This document shows positions 17,780 through 27,037 of a stretch of DNA of 64,000 nt, in pieces. The notes under the pieces are model-generated. The model was not told the origin of the DNA and made no database searches. It saw nothing but the letters and a program-made list of their open reading frames with translations. Every line of letters begins with the position of its first letter. Position 1 is the stretch's first letter. This DNA comes from Gammaproteobacteria bacterium (GTDB lineage Bacteria; Pseudomonadota; Gammaproteobacteria; Steroidobacterales; Steroidobacteraceae): assembly GCA_947455595.1 (NCBI GenBank), contig CANGOP010000001.1:186001-250000 (forward strand), written 5' to 3'. The position numbers and the translations under genes are program-made.

Positions 17780-19522
17780 TCACTCGATGGTGACGCTGTT
17801 GACTTCATCGAGGCTGGTTAGACCATTACGAACTTTGTTGAGACCGGCCGTGCGCAGATCCCAAACGCCTTCACGCCGCGCTTCGTCTGCAATGGAAATA
17901 GCGTTGCCGCCTTCCATGATGATTCGCCCGATGGTTTCAGTCACCGGCATCACTTGATAGATGCCCACTCGGCCTTTGTAACCATCGGTGCATTGGCTGC
18001 ACCCAACCGGGGCGAAGATCTTGAGTCCGCTCTCCACGTCTTGTTGAGTAAACCCTTCCCGCAACAATGCATCAGCAGGAATATCCAGTGCCTGCTTACA
18101 GTGCGGGCACAGTCGCCGAGCAAGGCGTTGGGCGATGATGAGGCTGACCGAGGTTGCAATCGCGTACGGCTTGACTCCCATGTCGATCAGGCGAGTAAGT
18201 GTTTGTGGCGCATCGTTGGTATGCAGGGTTGAGAGCACCAAGTGCCCGGTTTGCGCTGCTTTCAATGCGATCTCTGCGGTTTCGAGGTCTCTGATTTCGC
18301 CAACCATGACGACATCGGGATCCTGACGCAGAAAAGCGCGTAGGGCGGCAGCGAAGGTCAGCCCGACCTTTGGGTTGACGTTGACTTGATTGACGCCCGG
18401 AAGAATGATTTCAGCCGGGTCCTCGGCCGTCGAGATATTCGTGTCCTCGACATTGAGAATATTCAGTCCCGTGTACAGCGACACCGTTTTTCCAGACCCC
18501 GTCGGGCCCGTGACGAGAATCATCCCTTGGGGCTTTTTCAAGTTCGCAAGGTAGAGATCTTTCTGGAAGGGTTCGTACCCGAGTGCGTCGATGCCGAGTT
18601 GAGCGCTCGACGGGTCGAGAATACGCATGACGACCTTCTCGCCGAAGATCGTCGGACAGGAACTCACTCGAAAGTCGATTGAGCGCGTCTTGGACAGACG
18701 CATTTTGATGCGGCCGTCCTGCGGTACACGGCGTTCGGCAATATCCAGTCTCGCCATGACCTTGATGCGGGCGGAAATCTTCGGCGCTAACTGGACGGGC
18801 GGTTGGGTCAGTTCTTTGAGGACACCATCGACCCGTAATCTCACGCGGTAGGTTTTCTCGTAAGGCTCGAAGTGGATATCCGAGGCGCCACGTCGAATCG
18901 CATCCAGCATGACTTTGTTGACGAAGCGAACGATGGGTGCGTCTTCAACGTCGTCTCGCGAGACCGTTTCCGCGTCGATCTCGTCGCCGGATGACGTGTC
19001 TAGCTTTTCCAGGTCCAGATCGCCTTCGCCCAATGAGCGCATCGACGTATCGAATTGCTCTAGAACGCGGGCAAGTGCACGCTGTAGCTTGTCGTCCTCG
19101 ACAACGATCGGTTCCACCTGCATAGCAGTCGAGAACCGGATCTCGTCGAGACCATGTAGGTTCGTCGGATCAGAAATGGCGACAAAGAGTCGCCGGCCGC
19201 GGCGAGCAAGCGGTAAGGTCCGATTCTTCGCAAGGACCTTTTCCGGCACCAGTCGGACGACCTCAAGGTCGATGACCATGGCATCGAGGTCCATCACGGG
19301 CGTGCCGAAGAGCGTTGCCGCCGTCGTCGCCAACTCGCGGGGGTCGACCAAATTGCGGCCGACCAAGTAGGTGACCAGGTTCTGATGAGCGTCGCGGGCG
19401 CCTTGGATGGCCTCCATGACCGTCGCTTCATCCATGAGGCCGGCCTGCACCAGACGTTCCGGAAGGCCGCCGTTAGCGCCGCGGGTGAGGGTTGAGGTGA
19501 CTGAAAGTGCGGTGTCTGCCAT
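17780..19522 (-). CDS. pilB: Type IV pilus assembly ATPase PilB
   Basis: Hexameric extension ATPase of the type IV pilus. The 580-residue product has an N-terminal MshEN/T2SSE_N region, the GspE-type core with Walker A GPTGSGKT, the Asp box (STAEDPAEIILPGVNQ), Walker B (DPDVVMVGEIRD), the His box (VLSTLHTNDAP) and the four-cysteine zinc motif (CPHC, CSQC). ATG at MADTALS is preferred to the GTG 13 codons upstream. It is separated from pilA by pilA's terminator, so pilB-pilC-pilD-coaE has its own promoter, probably within 19523-19640 where an AT-rich TATATAAAG-like element reads leftward. Confidence 0.95.
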   Translation of the reverse strand: MADTALSVTSTLTRGANGGLPERLVQAGLMDEATVMEAIQGARDAHQNLVTYLVGRNLVDPRELATTAATLFGTPVMDLDAMVIDLEVVRLVPEKVLAKNRTLPLARRGRRLFVAISDPTNLHGLDEIRFSTAMQVEPIVVEDDKLQRALARVLEQFDTSMRSLGEGDLDLEKLDTSSGDEIDAETVSRDDVEDAPIVRFVNKVMLDAIRRGASDIHFEPYEKTYRVRLRVDGVLKELTQPPVQLAPKISARIKVMARLDIAERRVPQDGRIKMRLSKTRSIDFRVSSCPTIFGEKVVMRILDPSSAQLGIDALGYEPFQKDLYLANLKKPQGMILVTGPTGSGKTVSLYTGLNILNVEDTNISTAEDPAEIILPGVNQVNVNPKVGLTFAAALRAFLRQDPDVVMVGEIRDLETAEIALKAAQTGHLVLSTLHTNDAPQTLTRLIDMGVKPYAIATSVSLIIAQRLARRLCPHCKQALDIPADALLREGFTQQDVESGLKIFAPVGCSQCTDGYKGRVGIYQVMPVTETIGRIIMEGGNAISIADEARREGVWDLRTAGLNKVRNGLTSLDEVNSVTIE

Positions 19523-19640
19523 GGGATCCGGCTGCCTTAAGGGTGGAGTGCGGACTGCCACCCGTTCCGACTTTATATAACAGAATATGGTCGGATGGTC
19601 TCACGGGCAGGCTGCTACTACCCGTGATGAGGGTCACACC

Positions 19641-19674
19641 GGAAAAAGAAAAGGCCCCGCCAGGGCGGAGCCTT
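19641..19674 (-). terminator. Intrinsic terminator of pilA
   Basis: Read leftward, an 11-bp stem AAGGCTCCGCC / GGCGGGGCCTT with one G-U wobble and a 2-base loop is followed by TTCTTTTTCC. It lies 25 bases after the pilA stop and separates the abundant pilin transcript from pilB. Confidence 0.88.
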
Positions 19675-19699
19675 TAAATTGGCAACCGATTCGGAGGGC

Positions 19700-20185
19700 T
19701 TACTGGCAATTCTTCGGGTAATACGTCGTCATGCCGGTCGAAGTCGTCGCGCTCGCGCCTGAAACCGCCGTAACGCCGGTTGGGGCCGTCGCGGTACCGC
19801 AAATCCAGCTGATGTCGCCATTGCCGTTCGTACCCGGCGTTAGGCCAAGCGTCTTGCCGCTCAAGGCGGTTGCGGCGCTGTTGCCGAAGGTAATGGTGAT
19901 GCCACCGCCGGCGACCACGACCTTCGAAACGTACTTGCCGGAGATATCCGTACCCGCCGCAAGGCCGCCCAAGGTGCTGCCGTCAGTCGGCCATGAGCCC
20001 TGGCTGTTGTAGTAGTCCACGATCTTGGTCTCGACGCCGCTCGCAAGGGAGAGCCCATCGGTGACCTGAGCCCGGACTGTGAAGTTCTGATATTGCGGCA
20101 ACGCGATTGCCGCCAGGATCGCCACGATGGCGACCACGATCATCAGTTCAATGAGGGTAAAACCTTTCTGGACTTGGCTACGCAT
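19700..20185 (-). CDS. pilA: Type IV major pilin PilA
   Basis: A 161-residue prepilin: 8-residue basic leader MRSQVQKG, then the mature N-terminus FTLIELMIVVAIVAILAAI with the conserved Phe1 and Glu5 that PilD recognises. The C-terminal part has only two cysteines (in DISWICGT and at PKNC), which would form the usual disulfide D-region. The start at MRSQVQ is supported by AGGAG 8 bases upstream; the longer open frame upstream has no family support. The first hydrophobic helix and the glycine/threonine-rich head are typical of Xanthomonadales pilins. No clear RpoN site is seen upstream. Confidence 0.94.
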   Translation of the reverse strand: MRSQVQKGFTLIELMIVVAIVAILAAIALPQYQNFTVRAQVTDGLSLASGVETKIVDYYNSQGSWPTDGSTLGGLAAGTDISGKYVSKVVVAGGGITITFGNSAATALSGKTLGLTPGTNGNGDISWICGTATAPTGVTAVSGASATTSTGMTTYYPKNCQ

Positions 20186-20469
20186 AAGAGTGCTCCTGAA
20201 GAAACTCGAAATTGGGCGATCTGTATGCCGATGTGGCGATGACGAGACGTTAGACCAAAGCCGACCGGTAAACTGTGATGTGTCGCAAGACTTTTCAACG
20301 GAATGTCGCGATTCAATTAACATAATACAGTTCGGCGGGTCTATCCGTAAAACGCGTAGGCCGATGGGGTGTGGCGGGAAATCCGGGAAAGCCTTTGCCT
20401 CGACTCCCAGCATGCCGCACAATAATGCGTTGCAACAAAATACGGGCGCGCAGCCGCGCGAGGGGCACG
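20186..20469. other. Divergent intergenic region pilA / sucC
   Basis: A 284-base region between two divergently transcribed genes. It is locally AT-rich around 20311-20330 (ATTCAATTAACATAATACAG), which could give -10 elements in either direction. No convincing -35 or RpoN -24/-12 pair was found. It must hold promoters for both pilA and sucC. Confidence 0.5.
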
Positions 20470-21636
20470 ATGAATCTGCACGAATACCAGGCGAAAGAGC
20501 TGTTCCGGCGTTTTGGGGTAGCTGTCCCCGCAGGTCAGGTCGCAGCGACCCCCGAAGAGGCTGTTGCCGCCGCGAAGGCACTCGGCGGATCGGTATGGGT
20601 CGTCAAAGCACAGGTGCACGCCGGCGGACGTGGCAAAGCCGGTGGCGTGAAGGTCTGTAAGACCCACGCTGAAGTCGCTGCCGCCACCAAAGGTATGCTC
20701 GGCCAGCATCTGGTCACCAAGCAGACCGGTGCGGAAGGCCTACCCATTCATCAGGTGTACGTCGAAGTCGGCTCTCAGATTCAGCGCGAGCTGTACCTGA
20801 GCCTTCTGCTGAACCGGGACCGTAGTCGTCTCGCCTTTATCGCCTCAGCCGATGGCGGGATGGATATTGAAGAGGTCGCCGAACATACTCCGGAGCGGAT
20901 CCTGAAGGTAGAGCTGCATCCGGCGGTGGGTCTGTCGGGCTATCAGTGCCGCGAGCTCGCGTTTGGATTGGGGCTCGAAGGTGGTCAAGTCGCTGCATTT
21001 GAAAAAGTGATGCGCGGCATTCTGGCGCTTTACTTGGCGCACGACGCAAGCCTCGTCGAGGTCAACCCCCTGATTGTGACGGGGGGTGGTGATGTGTTGG
21101 CGCTCGACGCCAAGATCAACATTGACCCGAACGCGGTCTACCGTCAGTCCGATGTCGCGAAATACCGCGACACGACCCAGGAAGATGCGCGCGAAGTTGA
21201 GGCCTCCAAGCACGATCTAAACTACGTCTCATTGGACGGAGACATCGCCTGTATGGTCAACGGCGCGGGCCTCGCCATGGCCACGATGGATCTGATCAAG
21301 CTGCACGGAGGCAATCCGGCCAACTTCCTCGACGTGGGCGGCGGCGCGACAAAAGAGCGCGTCACGGCGGCTTTCCAGTTGATCCTGTCGAATCCCAATG
21401 TGAAGGCGATTCTCGTCAATATCTTTGGCGGAATTGTCCGCTGCGACATCATTGCTGAAGGCATCATGGCGGCGGTAAAAACCGTCGGTGTGGAAGTGCC
21501 GGTGATCGTGCGCCTGGAAGGCACGAATGCTGAACTTGCGCGCAGCCAACTTGCGGAAAGCGGACTTGCCATTACCCCGGCGAGCGATCTGACTGATGCT
21601 GCAACCAAGGCTGTACGCCTGGCTGCTGGCCGATAG
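20470..21636 (+). CDS. sucC: Succinyl-CoA synthetase, beta subunit
   Basis: TCA cycle enzyme, ADP-forming, converting succinyl-CoA to succinate with substrate-level phosphorylation. The 388-residue protein starts [12 protein letters not shown], the family start, and has the ATP-grasp fold with [20 protein letters not shown] near residue 40 and the CoA-ligase segment ([30 protein letters not shown]). Start at 20470 is set by homology and a GAGGGG element upstream. sucD follows after 11 bases. Confidence 0.97.
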   Translation: MNLHEYQAKELFRRFGVAVPAGQVAATPEEAVAAAKALGGSVWVVKAQVHAGGRGKAGGVKVCKTHAEVAAATKGMLGQHLVTKQTGAEGLPIHQVYVEVGSQIQRELYLSLLLNRDRSRLAFIASADGGMDIEEVAEHTPERILKVELHPAVGLSGYQCRELAFGLGLEGGQVAAFEKVMRGILALYLAHDASLVEVNPLIVTGGGDVLALDAKINIDPNAVYRQSDVAKYRDTTQEDAREVEASKHDLNYVSLDGDIACMVNGAGLAMATMDLIKLHGGNPANFLDVGGGATKERVTAAFQLILSNPNVKAILVNIFGGIVRCDIIAEGIMAAVKTVGVEVPVIVRLEGTNAELARSQLAESGLAITPASDLTDAATKAVRLAAGR

Positions 21637-21647
21637 GACGTCTTCTC

Positions 21648-22757
21648 ATGAGCATTCTTCTTTCGAAAAAGAGCCGCATCATTGTTCAGGGCTTCACCGG
21701 CAAGCAGGGCACGTTCCATTCCGAACAGTGCCTCGCGTACGGCAGCCAACTCGTGGGTGGCGTCACGCCCGGTCGTGGGGGACAGACCCATCTGGGTCTA
21801 CCGGTCTTCAATACCGCGCATGACGCGGTGAAGGCGACCGGCGCCGATGTCAGCATGATTTACGTGCCTGCCGCGGGTGCTGCGGATGCGATTTTGGAGG
21901 CTGCTGACGCGGGCATCGGGCTCATCGTGTGCATCACCGAAGGTATTCCGGTGAACGACATGATCCGTGTCAAAGAAGCGCTGAAAGGCTACAACACGCG
22001 CCTCGTCGGTCCGAACTGCCCGGGCGTGATCACGCCAGGTGAAGCGAAGGTCGGCATCATGCCGGGCTTTATTCATAAGCCGGGCAAGATCGGTATCGTT
22101 TCGCGCTCGGGCACATTGACCTACGAGGCGGTGTTCCAGACCACCCGGTTGGGTTTGGGCCAGAGCACCTGCGTGGGCATTGGCGGCGATCCCGTCCGCG
22201 GCATGAATTTTGTCGACGTGTTGGCGCTCTTTGAGGCCGACCCGAAGACGGAAGGCATCATCATGGTCGGTGAGATCGGCGGCAGCGATGAAGAGGCGGG
22301 CGCTGAGTTCATTCGCAAACATGTGACCAAGCCGGTGGTGGCCTACATCGCCGGTGTGACCGCGCCTCCGGGCAAGCGCATGGGGCACGCGGGTGCCGTG
22401 ATTGCGGGTGGTAAAGGCACGGCGGCGGACAAGTTCGCGGCGTTGGAAGCGGCCGGCGTGACGACCGTCCACTCCCCGGCTGAATTGGGTTCCGCGATGG
22501 TGAAGTTGCTGGCTGCGCGCCGTGCCAAACAGAAGCGTGCCAAGGCCAAGGCCAAGGCGAAGTCGTCGAGCAAGTCAAAGGCGACTGCTAAGGCTCCGGC
22601 CAAGTCTAAAGTAAAGCCAAAAGCGAAGCCCAAAGCGGCGGTCAAAGTGAAGCCGAAGGCGAAGCCCAAAGCGAAGGCCAAGGTGTCGGCGAAGGCGACT
22701 CGTCGGTCGCCAGTGAAAGCCAAATCCAAGAAAAAGAGTGTTCGTCGAGCGCGCTAA
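21648..22757 (+). CDS. sucD: Succinyl-CoA synthetase, alpha subunit, with a lysine-rich C-terminal tail
   Basis: Alpha subunit that carries the phosphohistidine. Residues 1-290 are a normal SucD: CoA-binding Rossmann domain ([15 protein letters not shown]), SRSGTLTYE, and active-site His247 in [18 protein letters not shown]. SucD usually stops near residue 290. Here the frame continues for 79 more residues (291-369) with 28 Lys and 8 Arg, no acidic residues, and the rest mostly Ala, Pro, Ser and Val, built from AK, PK and SK pairs. This resembles histone H1, AlgP or Hc1 tails. The coding frame is unbroken and stops 24 bases before nadE. The tail may bind nucleic acid, polyphosphate or membranes; its role is unknown. 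Confidence 0.96.
   Translation: MSILLSKKSRIIVQGFTGKQGTFHSEQCLAYGSQLVGGVTPGRGGQTHLGLPVFNTAHDAVKATGADVSMIYVPAAGAADAILEAADAGIGLIVCITEGIPVNDMIRVKEALKGYNTRLVGPNCPGVITPGEAKVGIMPGFIHKPGKIGIVSRSGTLTYEAVFQTTRLGLGQSTCVGIGGDPVRGMNFVDVLALFEADPKTEGIIMVGEIGGSDEEAGAEFIRKHVTKPVVAYIAGVTAPPGKRMGHAGAVIAGGKGTAADKFAALEAAGVTTVHSPAELGSAMVKLLAARRAKQKRAKAKAKAKSSSKSKATAKAPAKSKVKPKAKPKAAVKVKPKAKPKAKAKVSAKATRRSPVKAKSKKKSVRRAR
22611..22673 (+). repeat. Internal direct repeat in the sucD lysine-rich tail
   Basis: The peptide VKPKAKPKA occurs twice, at residues 322-330 and 334-342, encoded by near-identical DNA in 22611-22637 and 22647-22673. This suggests that the tail grew by short tandem duplication. Confidence 0.7.
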
Positions 22758-22781
22758 GCTCGACCTGACGGTGGATGAGAC

Positions 22782-24410
22782 GTGGATAACAGCCTGAGAA
22801 TATTTCTGGCGCAATACGACCTGTGCGTTGGTGACATCGAAGGCAACAGTCGGCGGGTGCTGGAGGCTGCGCACGCCGCTGAACTCAGCGATGCGCATGT
22901 TGTGCTGTTGCCCGAATTAGCGCTGGCCGGTTATCCGCCAGAAGATCTGCTGTTTCATTCTGGATTCCGTCGTCAGGTTCAAGCCGCGATGCAGCGGCTG
23001 TGTGCGGATGCGCCATCCACTGTCGATGTGGTCGTCGGCTACCCTGAGTACCGCGACAAGACGATTTATAACTCAGCAGCAGTCATTCGTGGCGGTCGCG
23101 TGTATGCCAACCACCGCAAGCAGGCATTGCCGAACTACCGCGTCTTCGATGAGAAACGGTACTTCAAGGCCGGAACTGCGCCGACCCTGCTCGATGTGCA
23201 AGGCGCCAGAGTGGCTCTCCTGGTTTGCGAGGACTTGTGGGAGGCTGAGCCGGCACGGGCCGCGCATGCGGCGGGCGCTGAGGCATTACTCGTGGTGAAT
23301 GCATCGCCCTACCAAATGCGTAAGCAGAGAGAACGCGAGTCGATTGCTCGGCAGCGGGTGATGGAGACGGGGTTGCCGCTCGTTTACGTCAATCTGGTCG
23401 GCGGTCAGGATGAGCTCGTGTTCGACGGTAACAGTTTCGTGATGTCGACCGATGGTGAAGTGACGCATCGTTTACCGGCCTGGCGTGAAGCCACCGCGGT
23501 GGTCGAACTGGTGCGCCGAGACGGACGATTGGTGCCGGTTCCTGGCGAGATTGCCGCGGAAATGTCCGAGGAAGCCAGTGTCTATGGCGCGCTGGTCATG
23601 GGTGTCCGCGACTATGTGGGCAAGCACCGATTCCCGGGTGTCGTGATGGGGCTGTCGGGCGGCATTGATTCGGCGCTGACGTTGGCGATTGCCGTGGATG
23701 CGCTCGGGGCGGACCGGGTTCACGCGGTGATGATGCCCTCGCGCTACACCTCGCAGATGAGTCTAGATGATGCCAGAGCCCAAGCCGAGGGCTTGGGTGT
23801 GCGTTACAGCGTCATCTCAATCGAAACTATGTTCGCGGCAACCCACGAGGCGCTCAAAGAACAATTCGCAGGCCGGCCGTGGGATGCCAGTGAGGAAAAT
23901 ATTCAGTCTCGCTGTCGTGGCGTGTTGCTGATGGGCATCTCGAATAAGACCGGCGCGATGCTGCTGACCACCGGTAACAAGAGCGAAATGGCTGTTGGCT
24001 ATGCGACGCTCTACGGGGATATGGCCGGCGGCTTTGCGCCCATCAAGGACCTGTCTAAGTTGCTGGTTTACCGACTGGCGAACTACCGAAATCAGGTCTC
24101 CGAAGCCATCCCGCAACGCGTCATCGATCGGCCGCCAAGTGCAGAACTGCGGGAAGATCAGAAAGATACGGATTCGTTGCCGCCCTACGAGATCTTGGAT
24201 CCCATTCTCGAGGCCTTTATCGAGGAAGACCTATCGGTCGACGAGATTACGGCGCGTGGTTTTGATCGCGCGACGGTCGGCCGAGTGTTGGAGATGGTCA
24301 AGCGAAATGAGTACAAGCGCCGTCAGGCACCACCGGGCATCCGGATCAGTGGCCGCGCGTTTGGCCGTGACTGGCGCTACCCCATCACGTCGGGTTACCG
24401 GACCCGCTGA
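22782..24410 (+). CDS. nadE: Glutamine-dependent NAD+ synthetase
   Basis: Final step of NAD synthesis, amidating nicotinate adenine dinucleotide with glutamine as nitrogen donor. The 542-residue protein joins an N-terminal carbon-nitrogen hydrolase domain (Glu in LPELALAGYPPEDLL, Lys in NHRKQALPNY, Cys in LLVCEDLWE) to a C-terminal synthetase domain with the pyrophosphate loop GLSGGIDSALT and the TTGNKSEMAVGY motif. The start is GTG, the only start in this frame that gives the family N-terminus. It follows sucD after 24 bases and is probably cotranscribed. It converges with bamD, 16 bases apart. Confidence 0.95.
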   Translation: MDNSLRIFLAQYDLCVGDIEGNSRRVLEAAHAAELSDAHVVLLPELALAGYPPEDLLFHSGFRRQVQAAMQRLCADAPSTVDVVVGYPEYRDKTIYNSAAVIRGGRVYANHRKQALPNYRVFDEKRYFKAGTAPTLLDVQGARVALLVCEDLWEAEPARAAHAAGAEALLVVNASPYQMRKQRERESIARQRVMETGLPLVYVNLVGGQDELVFDGNSFVMSTDGEVTHRLPAWREATAVVELVRRDGRLVPVPGEIAAEMSEEASVYGALVMGVRDYVGKHRFPGVVMGLSGGIDSALTLAIAVDALGADRVHAVMMPSRYTSQMSLDDARAQAEGLGVRYSVISIETMFAATHEALKEQFAGRPWDASEENIQSRCRGVLLMGISNKTGAMLLTTGNKSEMAVGYATLYGDMAGGFAPIKDLSKLLVYRLANYRNQVSEAIPQRVIDRPPSAELREDQKDTDSLPPYEILDPILEAFIEEDLSVDEITARGFDRATVGRVLEMVKRNEYKRRQAPPGIRISGRAFGRDWRYPITSGYRTR

Positions 24411-24426
24411 TGGTCGCCGAAGCCGC

Positions 24427-25251
24427 TTAAAAAGGCTTCCACCAATGCTTCTTGCGCTCTGACGCACTCCCCGAGTCAGGGAAGTTGGCGGCCAACACCT
24501 TGCGGGAGTCGGCGGCGAGGTCTTTCATGCCCAGTTGGTCGTAGCACTGCGCCGAAATTTCCAGCGCGTCACGCGTACGGGGTGAGCCTTCGTAGGTCTC
24601 CAGCACTTCGCGCGACCGCGCCAGTGCGGCCACCCAGGCGCCACGCTTCACGTAGTAACGGGCGACATGAATGTTGTAGTCCGCCAGACGATTGCGGATG
24701 TAGACCATGCGTTGGTGGGCGTCGGCGGCATATTCGCTCTGCGGATACTGCTGCACGACATGCTGGAACGCTTCCAGAGACTTGGATAGATCCTGCGGCG
24801 GGCGTTCGGAAATATCGACCTTCAACCAACGTTCGAGAAAATTGAGGTCGCGCTCGAAGTAAACGAGCCCTTTCATGTAGTACGCATAATCCAGACGCGA
24901 ATGAGTCGGATTTTCACGGATGAAGCTGTCCGCCGCGTCGATCGCCGACTCTTTCTCGTGCTGCTTGTAGTACGCGTAAATGAGGTCCAATCGGGCCTGT
25001 TTGGCGGGGTCGCTGAACGGATAGCGTGCGGTCAGTGCCTCATAGGTTTTCACAGCGGCGCCGTAACTGCCCTCGTTGAGGTACTTCTGGGCCTGTTTAG
25101 CCATCGACTCGGGGCTGGCGCTGGAATCGTCCCGATGCCGGAACGATTTGCAGCCGCCGACGGCCAGAGTGAGCGCCGCGAGGGCGCAGATGACGACCAG
25201 GCGTAGCCCGGACCGGGCGACGAGAGGCGAAAACGCGGTCTTGTGGGTCAC
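24427..25251 (-). CDS. bamD: Outer membrane assembly lipoprotein BamD
   Basis: Essential part of the BAM complex that inserts outer-membrane proteins. Lipobox LAVGGC, then five TPR-like repeats (AKQAQKYLNEGSYGAAVKTYE, AFQHVVQQYPQSEYAADAHQR, and others) ending in a short basic tail (KKHWWKPF). The open frame extends to an ATG at 25305, but that would put 51 residues before the lipid-modified Cys and overlap the divergent rluD start. The GTG at 25251 gives a 33-residue signal and is preferred, with low certainty. Both starts leave very little room for two promoters. Confidence 0.92.
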   Translation of the reverse strand: MTHKTAFSPLVARSGLRLVVICALAALTLAVGGCKSFRHRDDSSASPESMAKQAQKYLNEGSYGAAVKTYEALTARYPFSDPAKQARLDLIYAYYKQHEKESAIDAADSFIRENPTHSRLDYAYYMKGLVYFERDLNFLERWLKVDISERPPQDLSKSLEAFQHVVQQYPQSEYAADAHQRMVYIRNRLADYNIHVARYYVKRGAWVAALARSREVLETYEGSPRTRDALEISAQCYDQLGMKDLAADSRKVLAANFPDSGSASERKKHWWKPF

Positions 25252-25303
25252 GGGAGCGCTACCAGCGAATGCAAGGCGGCGGAGTATAGCGTATGTTCTC
25301 GTC

Positions 25304-26278
25304 ATGACCGGATTCCTCGAAGAGCGCGTCCCCGACGCGCAGCGGGGTCAGCGCTTAGACCTGACACTCGCACAACTGTTCCCCGACTACTCTCGGACCC
25401 GCTTGAAGGCGTGGATCGAGGCCGGGCGTGTCCTCGTGGACGGTGCCATTCCCAAGCCCCGCGATGTGGTGCGCGGCGGGGAGGTGGTGCGCGTCATGCC
25501 GCTCGCTGAGCCGGTGGTCGAGGTTGCTCCAGAGGCGATCGCCTTGGACGTGGTCCATGAGGACGATGCGATCCTCGTGATTGCGAAGCCGCCGGGGCTC
25601 GTGGTGCACCCTGGGGCCGGTAATCCGCGCTCGACGCTGCAGAACGCGCTGTTGGGTAGAGATGAGGCCCTGGCACAGCTGCCACGGGCAGGCATCGTCC
25701 ATCGGCTCGATAAGGACACGAGCGGGCTCCTGGTGGTGGCGCGTACTCCGGCCGCCCACCTTAAGCTGACCCGGGCTCTCGCCGGTCATGAGGTCGAGCG
25801 CGAGTACGAGGCCGTCGCCCAAGGCGTGATGACCGCCGGCGGAACGGTCGAGGCGCCGATTGACCGCCACCCCACCGATCGCCTGCGAATGGCGGTCCGC
25901 CAGAATGGCCGGGAAGCGACCAGTCATTACCGGGTTGTGGAGCGATTCCGCGCGCAGACCCACATCCGTGTCACGCTCGAGACCGGGCGCACGCACCAGA
26001 TTCGCGTCCATATGGCGCATATCGGCTACCCGCTGGTCGGTGATCCGCTCTATGGGCGTCGGCCGGCGTTTCCGCGGGGTGCAATCCCCGAATTGATCGA
26101 TACGTTAAACACGTTCCGTCGGCAGGCGCTGCATGCCCGGCGCCTGACGTTCAAGCATCCGGTCAGCGGCAAAATAGTGTCCTTTGAGGCCCCGCTGCCG
26201 CCCGACTTTGTCCACCTGCTCGGCGTCTTGCGGACGGATCTCAAGTCGGCGGACCCGGTTGATCCTCGCCGCCGATGA
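25304..26278 (+). CDS. rluD: 23S rRNA pseudouridine synthase RluD
   Basis: Makes pseudouridines in helix 69 of 23S rRNA (1911/1915/1917). The 324-residue protein has an N-terminal S4 RNA-binding domain (RLDLTLAQLFPDYSRTRLKAWIEAG) and the catalytic domain with the Asp in HRLDKDTSGLLVVA, plus LETGRTHQIRVHM. Start at MTGFLEE by homology. It is divergent from bamD, as in many gammaproteobacteria, and its TGA overlaps the pgeF ATG (ATGA). Confidence 0.94.
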   Translation: MTGFLEERVPDAQRGQRLDLTLAQLFPDYSRTRLKAWIEAGRVLVDGAIPKPRDVVRGGEVVRVMPLAEPVVEVAPEAIALDVVHEDDAILVIAKPPGLVVHPGAGNPRSTLQNALLGRDEALAQLPRAGIVHRLDKDTSGLLVVARTPAAHLKLTRALAGHEVEREYEAVAQGVMTAGGTVEAPIDRHPTDRLRMAVRQNGREATSHYRVVERFRAQTHIRVTLETGRTHQIRVHMAHIGYPLVGDPLYGRRPAFPRGAIPELIDTLNTFRRQALHARRLTFKHPVSGKIVSFEAPLPPDFVHLLGVLRTDLKSADPVDPRRR

Positions 26279-27018
26279 GCGCTGTTGGGTGGGTTCCCGG
26301 TCATTTCGGGGCACCCGACGGTGTGTTTGTTGGCGTGACCACCCGACAAGGTGGTGTGAGTGGCGGTAGCTTGGGAGCGCTCAATCTTGCTGGCCACGTG
26401 GGCGATGACCCCGTGCGGGTCGCCGACAATCGGGCTCGCCTGAGGGCTGCCCTCGACTTGCCGGCAGAGCCCCTTTGGTTGCAACAGGTGCACGGCGTCA
26501 CAGTGCATGTTGATGCGGATGGGTCGGCGCCTACGCAGCCGTGCGATGCCGCAGTTACCTTTCGGCCTAACTGTGTATTGGCCGTACTCACCGCCGACTG
26601 TTTGCCCTTGGTGCTCGTCAGTCGGGACGGTCGACGGCTCGGGGTGGCGCACGCCGGATGGCGCGGTTTGGCTCATGGCGTTATCGAGGCGACGATTGCC
26701 GCACTCGGCGGGGACGGGGAAGAGCTGCTGGCTTGGCTTGGGCCCGCCATTTCTCGTGACGCCTTCGAGGTGGGTGATGACGTCCGGACTGCCTTTGCGC
26801 GAGTCCATCCGGACGATGTCACCGCTTTTACGCCCAATGCCCGCGGTCGTTGGCAAGCAGACCTCTGCCAGTTGGCGAAGCGGCGTTTGGCCAGTTGTGG
26901 CGTATCCCGGGTGACGGACAGTCAGCTGTGTACCTTTACCGACGCCGCACGGTTCTTTTCGCATCGACGCGATCCAGGCAGCGGCCGTATGGCGACGCTC
27001 GTCTGGCGACGCGGCTGA
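26275..27018 (+). CDS. pgeF: Peptidoglycan editing factor PgeF (YfiH, multicopper-oxidase-like fold)
   Basis: A 247-residue laccase-domain protein. In E. coli PgeF removes wrongly incorporated L-serine containing muropeptide precursors; homologues also show purine nucleoside phosphorylase or adenosine deaminase activity. The zinc/copper site residues are seen in QQVHG, TADCLP and AHAGWRG. Translationally coupled to rluD through ATGA, the standard rluD-yfiH pair, usually followed by clpB as here (with one gene between). Confidence 0.92.
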   Translation: MSAVGWVPGHFGAPDGVFVGVTTRQGGVSGGSLGALNLAGHVGDDPVRVADNRARLRAALDLPAEPLWLQQVHGVTVHVDADGSAPTQPCDAAVTFRPNCVLAVLTADCLPLVLVSRDGRRLGVAHAGWRGLAHGVIEATIAALGGDGEELLAWLGPAISRDAFEVGDDVRTAFARVHPDDVTAFTPNARGRWQADLCQLAKRRLASCGVSRVTDSQLCTFTDAARFFSHRRDPGSGRMATLVWRRG

Positions 27019-27037
27019 CCGGCTACACTGTGTCTCT

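Noticed and set aside
20186-20469. RpoN site for pilA
   Set aside because: No GG-N10-GC pattern reading leftward matched the -24/-12 consensus.
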